64,000 bases of DNA from Brachionus plicatilis (lineage: Eukaryota; Rotifera; Eurotatoria; Ploima; Brachionidae), in NCBI GenBank assembly GCA_010279815.1, contig QEOQ01000070.1, positions 244,823 through 308,822 on the forward strand, read 5' to 3'. The translations under genes and the position numbers were made by a program. Below, piece after piece: positions 1 to 8,460 of this stretch (position 1 is the stretch's first letter; the number at the start of each line of letters is the position of its first letter). The notes beneath the pieces are model-generated. The model was not told where the DNA came from. It saw only the letters and a program-made list of their open reading frames with translations, and did not search any database.

Positions 1-130
1 TCCAACAAGTCAAAGTCATGACTTGTACTTTTTAAATTTTTTCCAACAAGTCAAAGTCAAGACTTGTAATTTTTAAATTTTTTCCAACAAGTCAAAGTCT
101 TGACTTTGACTTGACTTAAGACTTGTGACT
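1..130. repeat. Tandem repeat, ~49-bp unit
   Basis: About 2.6 copies of a unit starting TCCAACAAGTCAAAGTC, followed by GACTTG and a TTTTTAAATTTTTT spacer. Each unit contains an imperfect inverted pair, CAAGTC / GACTTG, so every copy can fold. The array probably continues to the left of the window. Confidence 0.8.
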
Positions 131-139
131 TTTAAACAA

Positions 140-1995
140 CTCTGATTTAAATTGACAGTTTTTTAGCTGCAAAATAAGTTATTTTAAAAATAGAAGCACC
201 AATTAGCCATTTGATTCATTTTTAAAAATTTTAAATCCTCATACGGTATTGCTTTGACAGAAGGGTTTTGAGTATTTTTACGAAATTGAACCTAAAAAAT
301 GTCATTTTAAAAAATTTACGTAAAATTTCTTAAATTTACCAAAATTTCCTCAAACTGTAAAAGGCCAAAAAAAAAGGGTTTTTGACCAATTTTGTTAAAT
401 TTCAGCAAATTTTTTTTTTTTAAACTTAATAACAAAAATGAAAAAATACCACGCAAAATTCGTTTTTGACTAAAAAATTAAGTAAATAAAAGTAAATATT
501 TATCTTTTTAAATAATATTAAATAATAAATTCAAATTTAAATTTAAATTATTTTAAAAATTAAAAAATTGCTTTAGTTCTCATATCAGTATTTTGAATTT
601 CTTTGAAAATTCTTTCATTTCAACCAGGCCATTACAAAAGGATTTGGGTCCAGTGGCTTTGACAGAGATCAAATTTAAATTTACGTTTTAATTTTATAAA
701 CAAACGTTAATCTTATGATCCGAAAAAGTCAATTCAATTTTATCAAGATTAGGATATAAATTAACTTTTAAAAACCAAGAGTAATATTAGATTGGTAATT
801 AGAACGTATTATCTAGTTCTAATTTTAAAGCTTATTTTAAAAAGAAAGTCACAGTTAAAATGAAATTTCATACAGCTTGGCTGAATACTAGAAACAGTTT
901 TATAAATGATAGACTAAAAGCAAAGAATACCATTATTTGTTTGAGAAAAAGATTTAAATAAGTTTTTTTATTTAACTTTTTTCTTACCATTTTTTACTTT
1001 TGGTAAAAAATAATTTTACGGTAAAAATATAAAAAATTTACTGAAATTTAACAAAACTAGCCTATAGTCCATTTTTTTAATCCTGCCCTTTTACAATTTA
1101 GGAAATTTGACATAAAATCTTTGTGTCAAATCAATGTTATATCTTTTGGACAGATTTTAAAATAAATAAATCTTTTTCTTTAAAAAACAACTACTACTAA
1201 ATATTTTGAATTACACAAATACAAAAAATATCTTGTTTGCTTTAAACAAATTTTATTTTTTATTTTCTATCGACCCTTTTTGGTACTTCTTTTGCTTTTT
1301 ACTCAATAAATTTAATCATTTTTGACAATTTTTTTTTCGTCAAAATTAAAATCAAATAAATATTATAATTAATTATTTTTGATAACAAAATATTTTTATT
1401 TTCATGTAAAAAAGAAAACACTTTTTCCTCAATGGAAACAAATCGAGTTTTATTTAACGTGTTACGTGTAAGGGATAAGGTTTTAAATCGATCAGTTAAG
1501 ATTGTTAAGTTTAACCAGTAATGCGAATTTATAAAAAATTTTAGAATATTTTTATCATTTATTTTTATCAATTTTTTTAATAAGTAATTTTAAATGTTTT
1601 CTTAAAAATAGAATTAATAAACAAAATAAATAAAAGTTATTTATATTTCCATTCAGTCTATTTTCGAACATATTTTGAGCAATAATTGTAATTTATGCAA
1701 CCTAAAAAGCATATTTTATTAAAGGTTTTTTTTGAAAAAAAAAAATCCGGTGTTTGAGTTTTAAAGATATTTTTAATAAAGAGAATTGAGCTGTGTCTGA
1801 AATTTTGGTGTTAATTAAAAATTATTAAATAGAATAAGAATTTTTTGCATGCTGTTTATTTTAAATTATTATTATTATTAAAATTTTGAAGTCCAATGGA
1901 CAAATAAAAAAAAATTTAAATCCATAATTCATAATATATTTTGAATATAAATAAAACAATTTCAAAAGTTTTATCAAAAATTAACAAATTAATCA
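140..1995. other. AT-rich DNA without a recognisable gene
   Basis: I see only low-complexity A/T runs and short open frames of Lys/Asn/Ile/Phe composition, such as a 90-codon minus-strand frame at 1299-1571 that has no domain and biased composition. A few TTTACGTAAA-type motifs at 310-340 resemble the MITE family described at 5975. Confidence 0.6.
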
Positions 1996-1999
1996 AATT

Positions 2000-3333
2000 A
2001 TGGTAACCTAGTCTAATCGGGTGACCATATTTTTTTTTATTGCTTATTTCTCACCCATTTTGTTCAAAAACTTCAAAAATAGTCACCCAATTTTCCCGAA
2101 TTTTTTGAGTAGCTCCGCGGTTAATTATGTGAGGTCCAAAAGGGTTAAAGCGGTTAACCTGATTACACCTAAAATTTTATACAATTAGCCCGAAATTTAA
2201 CCCCAAAAAAAGAATTTTAACCCTTTTAACCCATTTGACATTTAGGAAGAAAATTTTTTGAATTTTTTAATAAAATTATTTAATTCATTTAATTTAATTT
2301 ATTCGAAACAGAACAAAGGTGAGTTTTAACGAATTCAAAAAAAAGTAAAAGTTAATCTTTACAATCATCACATAAAAATTCTTTTTTTGTTTTTTTTTTA
2401 AATTCTTTTGACAAACAACTAAAACAAACCCAATTTGAGCACTTTTCACAAGATAACCATTTTGGCGTTTTTTCTTTCTCTTCAGCCATCTTTGTTTCAC
2501 ATGAGCTACACAATATTTCGGATTCTGATAAGTTATCATTTTAATCTGGTGTTAATTTGCTTTCAACAAGCTTTCGTGGTCGTCCTCTTCCTCTTCCAGT
2601 TCCTTTTTTAGCTATTTTGGCATTTTTGGCCTCTTCTTGTTCTTATTTTGCTTATTACTATTTACATCACTGATTGTGAATTTTAGATTTTGTTAAGCAT
2701 AATTTTTTTTTTTAGATTGAATTTCTTTTTTCTGTGACATTTTTAGCTTATTTTTAAACAATTTGCTTTAAAAAAAAAATTTTTTGAGAGTGAGAGAGAG
2801 AAAATAATTTTACAATTTTTTAATTATTAAAAAATATCGTCACTGCATTTTTATAGTCTTATTCGGTTAAATGGGTTAAATAGAATCTTATTTGGACTAA
2901 TTGGGTGATTTTTTTGACTAATAGGGTTAAATCTATTTAACCTTTTAAGCCCTAAAAAAAACCCCATTAGATGAAGCCCTAAGGACATTTCCTAAAATTC
3001 TAAAAAAATTCTCTTAGATACTTTAGCATGTGCTGAATCTAACAAGCGAAATAGGTTAGAGCTTAAGTATTACCTAGGGCCTTAAAGCACCCTTCTCCCG
3101 AATCACTAATTCGAGGCTTTTTCACCTCATTAGGCGTAGTAGAACTTTAAGAGAAAAAAAAGCATTAACGATTTTTTTTTTAAATATTTCACACATATCA
3201 TTCGATTTCTCTCCTCGAGTTCTACATATCAAGATATTTTTTTAGGTAGTAGCTTTAAAAATGAAGGAGATATAGGGGTTTTTCAAATTCGTTCACCCTA
3301 TTAACCCATAACCCCTTTATACTAGGTTACCAT
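2000..3333. mobile_element. TIR DNA transposon, copy A (1.33 kb)
   Basis: The element starts ATGGTAACCTAGT and ends ACTAGGTTACCAT, giving terminal inverted repeats of about 13 bp. A second, inverted and internally deleted copy lies at 11570-12664, which proves this is a dispersed repeat. Shared internal landmarks are the GGGTGACCATA motif near one end, CTCCGCGGTTAATTATGTGAGG, and runs of GGGTTAAA. The only coding trace is a relic AT-hook/PHD-finger gene on the minus strand (2352-2740); no transposase is recognisable, so the copy is probably non-autonomous. No clear target-site duplication is visible. Confidence 0.75.
2352..2740 (-). pseudogene. Relic gene: AT-hook plus PHD-like zinc finger
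   Basis: Reading the minus strand from the ATG at 2740 (MSQKKEIQS...) to the stop at 2352, I see after early disruptions one frame with a GRGRGRPRK AT-hook, one in-frame TAA, then a Cys cluster CSSC ... WLSCEKCSNWVCFSC ... CDDCKD and stop. The spacing (paired Cys, Trp two residues before the fifth ligand) matches a PHD-type finger with Cys in place of the usual His. AT-hooks bind AT-rich DNA and PHD fingers usually bind histone tails, so the ancestral product was probably a chromatin- or transposon-DNA-binding protein; that function is inferred. The frame is interrupted, so this copy is not intact. The inverted copy at 12162-12330 keeps the same N terminus and part of the finger. Confidence 0.6.
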
Positions 3334-3336
3334 ATT

Positions 3337-3515
3337 ATTTTATTATTATTATTATTATAAAATAATCTGCAACGGGAGGCCCGCGGAGCTTAGCACTATC
3401 TTACTTGGCTATGGCAGACAAATTAGAGACGAATTAAAATTGTTTAATCTGTTCTTGAAGCTGTTTACTGTTTGTGCACGTTTAACATCATCGGTAGCGC
3501 ATTCCAATACGGATC
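3337..3515 (-). mobile_element. 3' end of a non-LTR retrotransposon (minus strand)
   Basis: On the minus strand the translated end reads VLECATDDVKRAQTVNSFKN followed by RLNNF and a stop near 3405. This is the familiar C-terminal block of LINE reverse transcriptases (W-N-x-L-P-x-x-V ... VNSFKNRL). It is followed by a short 3' UTR with a GCCCGCGGAGC segment and a (TAA)n tail at 3337-3358. The body is missing, as expected for a 5'-truncated insertion, and it abuts the TIR element ending at 3333. Confidence 0.7.
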
Positions 3516-4030
3516 ACTCAAAAACCTACATATCTACAAAATCTTTTGAACCAAATTAGATTTTTATCCCAAAAGCTGGTTTTTGGTAAAGTTTTGGATG
3601 CTGAATTCAAATTATTTTGAATTTTGTTGGTCAGAGTTACCGTTCTCGAAATACATTGAAAAAACGGTTCTAACGGGTCCTATTTTGGACACGTATAGGT
3701 GAGAGTATGACATATATCGGTCATATATTTTTTTAATATTTTTTGGACAATTTTACATGCTGAAAAACGTAGAATAGTTTATTATTTACATACCGTGAAT
3801 ATTTATGAAGCATATGCCTTTACAATAAATAGATAAATTCATCAAGTGAAATTGGTGATAAAAATACGAAATTGTCTTGTTGGGTTATGAAATTCAGCAA
3901 TTTTTTTATTAAATAAAAATGTTTTTTTTTAATCTAAATTATAATAAATTAATATTCTGTTTAGTCCAAATTTACATTAGCTCGACCCAATATGATTTTT
4001 AATACAATAAAAAATTAAAAAAAAAAAAAA

Positions 4031-4627
4031 CTAATATTCTTCATCATCACTTATCTCACGCTGTTCATACACATAGACACTTTGGCTGCTATTGATCCCG
4101 CCTGATACAGACCCTTCATCCTCGGATTCGGACTGAGAGTCCTCTGCCTGACTGTTGTCTTGCTCTTTGAAGCCTCTTGATCCAACTGTGACCAATTCGG
4201 CAAGATCCGAGCCCTTGTCGGCCCTAAGTCTGTCGCGTATCAGCTCCACAATGGCCTTTTGGGTCCGCTTATCAAGAACCTTAAGTTTTTTCTCACATTC
4301 ACGCTTAAGATCCCAGTCTATCTTCTGCGGTGCCAAGGTGGCCAAGTCAATTTCTTTTTCAATTAGAGACTTGGGCTTTCCGCTGTCCAACTGCTCCTTG
4401 ATCTCATTGCGGATCTCGGTCAGGTCCGGCTTGGGCAAAATGCGCGCCTTTAGCTCCTCATCTCTGGGCGCGTAATTGCGGAACAATGGCTTGGGAAAAA
4501 GCTCGCCATTTTGCTCGCTTTCTGCATTCAGAGTTTTTAGTTTTCCCTCGCGTAGCGCCTTTAGGCGCTCTTTGCGCCTCATCGCTTCCTGGTCCAAAGT
4601 TCCAACCGAATCCATTTTTCTAAACAA
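4031..4627 (-). CDS. CCDC12: CCDC12 / Cwf18-family spliceosomal protein
   Basis: An uninterrupted 198-residue frame. The N-terminal block EAMRRKERLKALREGKLKTL, the central FRNYAPRDEELKAR, and the signature DLATLAPQKIDWDLKRECEK, followed by LDKRTQKAIVELIRDRLR, match the CCDC12/cwf18 family along its whole length; human CCDC12 is of similar size. Family members are components of the activated spliceosome (NTC/Prp19-associated) in the nucleus. The C terminus is acidic and Ser-rich (residues about 160-198), as in other members but longer. Translation may start at the first Met (4627) or the Met four codons later; the homologous block begins just after both. No intron is seen. The gene lies 204 bp downstream of DPY30 on the same strand, so it may share its transcription. 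Confidence 0.93.
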   Translation of the reverse strand: MFRKMDSVGTLDQEAMRRKERLKALREGKLKTLNAESEQNGELFPKPLFRNYAPRDEELKARILPKPDLTEIRNEIKEQLDSGKPKSLIEKEIDLATLAPQKIDWDLKRECEKKLKVLDKRTQKAIVELIRDRLRADKGSDLAELVTVGSRGFKEQDNSQAEDSQSESEDEGSVSGGINSSQSVYVYEQREISDDEEY

Positions 4628-4831
4628 ACATCCAGCTCAATGAGCCAACACCAACACTTTCGACTCCAGACTTAAGACCGGACTTTTTAAGTTCACAATG
4701 AAAACAACAACAGAAAAAAAATAAAATTTGATTTGAAAATTTTTATTAATCAAAAAAGTACAATTTTATTTATAAATTAAAAATTTTATTCCGAGTCTTA
4801 TTCAAAGTAAAAAAAAATATAATCTGAAAAA
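4628..4831 (-). promoter_or_regulatory. Short DPY30-CCDC12 spacer (3' end / 5' end)
   Basis: This 204-bp spacer must hold both the 3' end of DPY30 and the 5' leader of CCDC12. On the minus strand there is an AATAAA at about 4767-4772. Further on, the leader becomes relatively GC-rich and has pyrimidine-rich stretches followed by AG (for example before TCTGGAGTCG). No TATA box is visible. The arrangement would suit polycistronic transcription with trans-splicing, but no spliced-leader evidence exists in the sequence itself. Confidence 0.3.
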
Positions 4832-5329
4832 TTACTCAAATTTGTCTTTGTTTTTGAGCAAATAGGTTGCCAAGTATTCGATTGGATTTGGTGGTCGTTC
4901 TTTGGCCAGAACGCTCATGCCTTGAAGCAAAATGGGAACTATGGTCTGGTCTAGGTAGGCACGAACTGGCAAGCTCTGCAAGTCAACCTTTTGCTTTTTG
5001 GTGTTCTGCGCCTCTTGGGACTCTTGTTCGATCATTTTTTCGACATTCTGGTCCAAGCCCGACTGCACATTGGACGCTTCGGTCTCATTGGTCGCTTCTT
5101 GTTTGGTCTCTTCCAGCGGCACTGCGTCCGAGGTCTGCTCTTTGGGCTCTTCTGGCTGGGCCGGCGCTTGCTCGGCCTCGGCCGCCTCTTGCTTTTGCTC
5201 AGCAGGCGGCTGTTCCTCGCCAGTTTGAGCTGGCTGCGTCTCTGTCTGAACTGGTGCGTTCTCTTCCAGATTCATTTGTTCATTTTGTTGTTGACTGGTT
5301 GGTTCAGCTGGAGCAGCACTTTCTGACAT
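4832..5329 (-). CDS. DPY30: DPY30, COMPASS/MLL complex subunit
   Basis: A 165-residue frame whose last 50 residues ([20 protein letters not shown] ... [20 protein letters not shown]) are nearly identical to the Dpy-30 motif, the dimerisation/docking domain that binds Ash2L in SET1/MLL H3K4 methyltransferase complexes. The rest (residues 1-115) is a low-complexity Glu/Gln/Ala/Pro-rich extension, considerably longer than in the roughly 99-residue human protein; it is probably disordered. The start [15 protein letters not shown] is the first Met of the frame. Plus-strand open frames over the same bases are shadows produced by the biased codon content. The gene sits immediately upstream of CCDC12 on the same strand, and no other gene is seen for several kb upstream. 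Confidence 0.95.
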   Translation of the reverse strand: MSESAAPAEPTSQQQNEQMNLEENAPVQTETQPAQTGEEQPPAEQKQEAAEAEQAPAQPEEPKEQTSDAVPLEETKQEATNETEASNVQSGLDQNVEKMIEQESQEAQNTKKQKVDLQSLPVRAYLDQTIVPILLQGMSVLAKERPPNPIEYLATYLLKNKDKFE

Positions 5330-5342
5330 TTTTCTGCACTTA

Positions 5343-5974
5343 ATTTAATCTAAAATTCTAATTTAAATTCTAAAGACAACATCAACAGAAAGAAACAAAT
5401 GGCAATAAATAGAGAAATGTTTAGAATTTTATTCTAGATGAGTTTTATTGCCGTACGAGATTCAAATGAGTGCTAGAAATAATTTCTTATTTGTGTTGGC
5501 TTTCCAATGTTATTTTCACCGTGTTTGCTTGAGCATAATTATTTCTTAGTGCTCCGAGTCTTTGTCTTATTGTAGGCTCAGCAAATGAATGCAAAAATAG
5601 GCTCAATTTTTGACAATATTAATTAGAAAATGATGTTTTTTTTTTTTATTATTGGGTTGAGATAAGATTAGTTGGCTAATTGATCATTTGTATAAATAAA
5701 ATTTAGCCATCATAAACCTAATCATATTTAGCTATTTTTTTTTATTGCTTATTAATTACTAAGTTAAAAAAATGCTTGTTTGATCTAAAATTAAAATTGT
5801 TTGCCGACTCCTCGAGCAAACACTGATAATGTCAAACAATGGATTAATTAAGATTTTATCAACTTCATTGGCAACATTTTTTATCTACACTCATGACCAT
5901 TCACACAGGATCACGTTCATTTTCTTTCACAGATTTTCATTATTTTTTCAAGTCAAATTGTGAAATTCAAATAC
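5343..5974. other. DPY30 upstream region
   Basis: No gene seen. It should contain the DPY30 promoter. The part closest to the gene (5390-5580) is less AT-biased than the rest, but I cannot name a specific promoter element. Confidence 0.4.
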
Positions 5975-6425
5975 ATTACTGCTACGAAAAACTGTTTTTA
6001 CGTAATTTTACGTAAAATTACCAAAGTAAAAAAAAGTAAATTTACCGGATTTTACGTAATTTTACGTAAAAAGTAAAAATTCCAAAAAATACTACTTTTT
6101 TTGAGAATTTTGCGATTTTTTGACTTTTTTGAAATTTTTTGGTCCTGAATTCGAAAAAATTTGGTCCTGAATTCTTTTTTACTAAAAATTACAAAAATTT
6201 ACCACTTTTAAATAAAATTTCACGTAAAATTACTTGAAAAAAAGTAATTTTTTTTTTTTCGAATTCAGGACCAAAAAATTTCAAAAAAAGTAGTATTTTT
6301 TGGAATTTTTACTTTTTACGTAAAATTACGTAATTTCCGGGAATTTTACGTGAAATTACGTAAAATCCGGTAAATTTACTTTTTTTTACTTTAATAATTT
6401 TACGTAATTTTACCTGAAATTACGT
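5975..6425. mobile_element. Foldback MITE, TACTGCTACG family
   Basis: Starts TACTGCTACGAAAAACTG, the same terminus as the intact 180-bp MITE at 20957-21136. The interior is a large inverted repeat: the left arm (5995-6110) carries TTTTACGTAATTTTACG, TTTACCGGATTTTACG and CCAAAAAATACTAC, and the right arm (6280-6400) carries their reverse complements. Two close copies of GGTCCTGAATTC lie in the centre. The right terminus is not recognisable, so this copy is probably truncated or rearranged. Confidence 0.7.
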
Positions 6426-6429
6426 TAAA

Positions 6430-7384
6430 ATTAAGTTACAAAAAAGAGAATAAAATTGATTACAAAAATTGGCCAGGTATTTTGGCAAGTACTTTGATCA
6501 CTTGTTTGAAGATAGCTCATCAAATTATTAGCGATACTTAAAACTTATTATGATTTTTATTTAGAATTATTAGCTTATAGCGTAAAGAAGCAATGCTTTT
6601 TAATAGCGAGTAACGAAACGTTAAATTTACTTAAATGTTAAATACTCTTAATTTTTATTCTTTGCATTTACAAAAATTAATTTTTATTTGGGCAATCTAG
6701 TAAAGACTAAAATATAACATCGAATTTTATTAATGTCAGTGTCAAATTTTATTTAGATTCAAAAAAAATATTTTCTTTTGTTTAACCAATCAAATCGCTT
6801 AGAGTTAGCAATACCCTCCAGCAAAATCAGCCCGCTATATCGAATTTTCAATACACATGTGTCTGGTTATTAGCATGGTCACTTCGTTCCTCGCAATTAT
6901 AAATATAAATTGAAAATTTTTATCTAAAGCTAAATATTTATCAAATATTTCAACTGAAAATATAGCAATTTTAGCATTCAAAGTAGTGAAACGTACCGAT
7001 AAAAACCTGTCTAATTCAATGACAAACTTATCTACTAAAATAAACCATTAATAATATGCACTCAAAGTATCTTGAAAAAACATTTTAAAGAGTTGTGCTA
7101 ATTTTAAACAAAAATTGCTATGCTATTTATAAAGTTTTCTCATATCTTTATCATGAAAGACTAGAGTTCTCAAGATCCTAAAATTTCAATGAGATGATTA
7201 ATGCAATATTACAATAATACTCAATACATTGGATAATTTTCTTTGATTAAATTTTTATTTTATTAACTTTTTGTAAATACTTAAATAATTGATATTAAAA
7301 TGAAATCATTTTTATTTATTTTTTTAATTATTAATTAAAATTTATAATATTCATTGATTCTTAGAGTATAAAAACCTTTTGAAG
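6430..7384. other. AT-rich DNA, nothing recognised
   Basis: I see no coding frame, RNA gene or clear repeat in this stretch. Confidence 0.5.
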
Positions 7385-7575
7385 CGTTAAAATTAGTTCC
7401 GTAAATGCAACATGATGCAACATTTAAAGTTGCATCAACAGTCAAAGTCTTCTAATGATGTGCAAAATCTCTCCAAAATGCACTACGCTTGAACACACTG
7501 AAATCTAATTTCTGCTAAATTTGCAGAGTTTTGCAGACCTTGATAGCTGATGCAACTTTGTAAGTAACACAATGT
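7385..7575. mobile_element. MITE, TGCAAC family (diverged)
   Basis: The core shares blocks with the MITE at 24808-25111: AAAGTCTTCTAA followed by TGTGCAAA, and TTTGCAGAGTTTTGCAGAC. The ends are inverted GTTGCATC / GATGCAAC motifs (7430 and 7545). It is a diverged or related subfamily member; exact ends are uncertain. Confidence 0.5.
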
Positions 7576-7579
7576 CGCA

Positions 7580-8280
7580 ATAACGAAACTAATTTTAAAC
7601 TTAAAGAAAAAAAGTTTTTCTATTTTTTATTATTTTTTTCTGTTCTTTTAATCAATTTGTACTGAATTTCACAAAAGCAAAATTCGAGTCTTGTCGATTA
7701 AGTGGCTTCGGAGGCGACCATTCAAAACGTAGAAAAAAAAGTAGAAGTGATAATTGATAGAAAAAAATAATGCTGAAAAATAAATGTAGATAATTGATGA
7801 CATCAATAAAAAAAATTTACAAAAAATAATGAATCACCCGTAATTTTTCCTAAATTTCATTATCAGTCCCATATTTTAATAAAAAATTTTAATTCAAGCT
7901 TTAAATTTAGTAGTAAATAATGGTGATCAAAAATTTAAATTATGCAAGTAAAAACACTAGTAGAACATAAAAAGTAATTAAAAATTTATTTTCTTAAATT
8001 ACTTCTACTAGACCGAGTTTGTGTGTTTGAAATTCAAAAGGAAGGATAAATTTTCTAATAAAGTCTGCAATAAAATCTAAATGCAAAAAATAAGTCTGAA
8101 ATTCCCTAGAGCTGCGTACCATCGATCTCATATCATAGAAATGTTATTTTGAAATATTCTTAATTAGTTTTTAATAAATTATTTAAAATATTAATTTTTA
8201 AAGCGGCTTTAAAATTTTTAATTTATTTGTAGAATTAGAAACAATATTTAAAGTTAAATATTCTTTCAACTAGACAATTA
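7580..8280. other. AT-rich DNA, nothing recognised
   Basis: No gene or repeat identified. Confidence 0.5.
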
Positions 8281-8369
8281 CCTATTGTCGTTATCGTCAT
8301 CACAAGAACTGCAAATACAAGTAACACAACTTCTATAATGATAAATTTCATCTTCTGTAATTTCAAGCA

Positions 8370-8460
8370 AGTGGTTGAAAGGGAGGACTAAGTTCCCTTC
8401 CAAACAACCTGGGATTCCATCCCAAACTAAATTTTAAATAAATAAATAAATAAATAAACT
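8370..8460 (+). mobile_element. Non-LTR retrotransposon 3' tail, two-hairpin type
   Basis: Two small stem-loops, GGGAGGACTAAGTTCCC and CTGGGATTCCATCCCA, are followed by AAACTAAATTTTAAAT and an (AAAT)n tail. A relative with different stem sequences but the same plan (two hairpins then AAACTA) occurs at 20070-20118. This layout is typical of LINE or SINE 3' ends recognised by reverse transcriptase. Confidence 0.55.

Noticed and set aside
1299..1571. 90-codon minus-strand frame
   Set aside because: Composition is Lys/Asn/Ile/Leu/Phe only, with no domain, no promoter and no splice context; expected by chance in this AT-rich DNA.
4155..4475. 106-codon plus-strand frame over CCDC12
   Set aside because: Antisense shadow of the well-supported CCDC12 gene.
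4867..5343. Plus-strand frames over DPY30 (up to 158 codons)
   Set aside because: Shadows produced by the repetitive Glu/Gln/Ala codons of the DPY30 tail; Dpy-30 motif on the minus strand is unambiguous.
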